A program made the position numbers and the translations under genes. A stretch of 5,222 bases of DNA from Hydrogenovibrio sp049975065 (GTDB taxonomy: Bacteria > Pseudomonadota > Gammaproteobacteria > Thiomicrospirales > Thiomicrospiraceae): NCBI GenBank assembly GCA_049975065.1, contig JBNGDN010000114.1. The stretch is one strand, 5' to 3'. This document shows, in pieces, positions 4,062 through 5,222 of this stretch (position 1 is the first letter of the stretch; each line of letters starts with the position of its first letter). The notes under the pieces are model-generated. The model was not told the DNA's origin and made no database searches. It was given only the letters and a program-made list of their open reading frames with translations.

Positions 4062-5213
4062 ATGCCGGAACAGCTTTATCGACAAGCCTATCCAAAGCTT
4101 TCCAGTTTTTATTTTTTCTATTTCATGTTGTTCGGCGGGCTGATTCCGTATATCGGCTTGTATTATCAGTCGCTGTCTTTCAACGCCATTCAAATCGGCC
4201 AACTGATGGCGATGTTCATCGCCACCAAAATCGTCGCGCCGAATGTCCTAGGCTGGTTAGCGGATAAAACCGGCCGACCGATTTTCTGGTTGCGCTGGAC
4301 GGCGTTTTTAACCGTGGTGTTCTCTGTTGGCTTTGTGACCACCGATTCGTTTCTGGGCTTGTTGTTAACGGTGTTTGGCTTCGGGTTCTTTTTTCATTCC
4401 GCTTTGCCATTATTTGAATCCTATACCTTCACCACCTTGAAAGGCGTGAAGGAGCGCTATGGCTTGGTGCGGCTGTGGGGTTCCATCGGTTTTATCGCGG
4501 CGGTATTGTGGCTGGGTTGGCAGATTCAGGCCTGGTCGATTACGACCTTGCCGTGGACCTTGGTGGGGCTGGCCGTGGTGATCTGGCTGGCAACCTTTGC
4601 GGTGCAGGAACACCCAGTGGCGCAGCACGACGACCAAGCCAGTTCGTTCTGGAGCATTATCCAGCAGCCGTGGGTGGCGAGTTTGCTGGCCGCCAGTATT
4701 TTGATTCAATTCTCGCACGGCACCTATTACAGTTTTTACAGCATTTTTCTGGACGAGCACGGTTACAGTAAACATGTCATCGCTTGGTTGTGGGCGCTGG
4801 GCGTGCTGGCAGAGATTGCGGTATTTTTCTGGATGGTACCTTTGTTCCGCCACTTTCGGGTCAAAACGCTGTTAATGGTCAGTCTGGTGTTGACGCTGCT
4901 GCGCTGGGGGATGATTCCGTGGGTGGTGGATCATTGGGCGCTGTTGGCGTTTGCGCAATTGTTGCACGCCGCCAGTTACGGTCTGTTCCATGCGGCGGCG
5001 ATTTATCTGATCGACCACCATTTTTACGGCGATAACCAAAGCAAAGGCCAAGCGATTTATGCCTCCGCCAGTCATGGATTGGGCGGGGCTTTGGGGATGT
5101 TGGCGGCCGGTTATGCCTGGTATGCCGGCGGCGCGGTTTGGGCCTTTGGCGTGAGTGCGCTGGCGGTGGTGTTGGCCATCGGCATTGCGCAGAAATGGGT
5201 TGCAAACGGCTGA
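4062..5213 (+). CDS. MFS transporter, HcaT-like (MFS_1_like) family
   Basis: The 383-residue inner-membrane protein has about twelve hydrophobic helices, roughly at residues 15-35, 44-62, 76-92, 97-119, 140-158, 164-181, 205-228, 240-262, 268-288, 292-316, 334-353 and 356-377. The cytoplasmic loop 2-3 carries the MFS motif A as GWLADKTGRPI (64-74). RLWGSIGFI (137-145) is typical of the branch containing E. coli HcaT (379 residues), annotated as a 3-phenylpropionate transporter; similar length and alternating pattern support that branch. The substrate here is unknown. The ATG is the first base triplet after the gap; it sits a normal distance before helix 1, so it may be the real start, though a few upstream residues cannot be excluded. 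It lies downstream of aroC on the same strand, an arrangement I recall from pseudomonads too, which hints at a conserved operon. Confidence 0.88.
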   Translation: MPEQLYRQAYPKLSSFYFFYFMLFGGLIPYIGLYYQSLSFNAIQIGQLMAMFIATKIVAPNVLGWLADKTGRPIFWLRWTAFLTVVFSVGFVTTDSFLGLLLTVFGFGFFFHSALPLFESYTFTTLKGVKERYGLVRLWGSIGFIAAVLWLGWQIQAWSITTLPWTLVGLAVVIWLATFAVQEHPVAQHDDQASSFWSIIQQPWVASLLAASILIQFSHGTYYSFYSIFLDEHGYSKHVIAWLWALGVLAEIAVFFWMVPLFRHFRVKTLLMVSLVLTLLRWGMIPWVVDHWALLAFAQLLHAASYGLFHAAAIYLIDHHFYGDNQSKGQAIYASASHGLGGALGMLAAGYAWYAGGAVWAFGVSALAVVLAIGIAQKWVANG

Positions 5214-5222
5214 AAGCATAAG

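Noticed and set aside
2888..4267. aroC extended through the N run into later sequence as one 459-residue protein
   Set aside because: The reading frame across placeholder N is arbitrary, and the part after the gap is the MFS gene in the wrong frame.
4475..5219. Several open frames on both strands within the MFS gene
   Set aside because: All overlap the continuous 12-helix transporter frame and show low-complexity or Arg/Pro-rich translations without domains.

Overview
The window looks like a chromosomal stretch from a gammaproteobacterium. The aroC product reads very much like enterobacterial and pseudomonad chorismate synthases, and the aldo/keto reductase is close to E. coli Tas. Base composition is near balanced, higher in aroC and the transporter and lower between genes and around the toxin-antitoxin pair. 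A sulfur-oxidising Thiomicrospira/Hydrogenovibrio-type member is a guess only; no marker gene here settles the genus. Two runs of exactly 100 N (2187-2286 and 3962-4061) show that this is a scaffolded draft, and their true lengths are unknown.

Layout: 1-60 may hold the last 19 codons of an unidentified gene. 61-360 has no gene but is dense in inverted repeats and leads into tas (361-1404, +), an NADP(H)-type aldo/keto reductase. Convergent to it is a vapB-vapC toxin-antitoxin operon on the minus strand (vapB 1916-2152, vapC 1515-1919, overlapping by GTGA). The space between tas and vapC carries two different short tandem duplications, one over each stop codon, and a probable terminator for tas whose 3' arm lies in the vapC coding end. 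Upstream of vapB the sequence runs into a 13-bp tandem repeat interrupted by the first N gap. Beyond it lies a hotdog-fold thioesterase gene (2359-2820, -). A 67-bp divergent spacer with overlapping -10 boxes on the two strands separates it from aroC (2888-3961, +), whose last few codons are lost in the second gap. A 12-helix MFS transporter (4062-5213, +) begins directly after that gap.

Function: aroC makes chorismate, and the same-strand transporter probably shares its transcript. Tas is known in E. coli for suppressing a tyrosine requirement, so two genes touching aromatic metabolism fall within 5 kb, although nothing shows they are co-regulated. VapBC is a self-contained addiction/stress module of the kind carried by plasmids and chromosomes. 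I found no convincing undescribed multi-gene system. The least explained part is the repeat-flanked gap in the vapBC upstream region.
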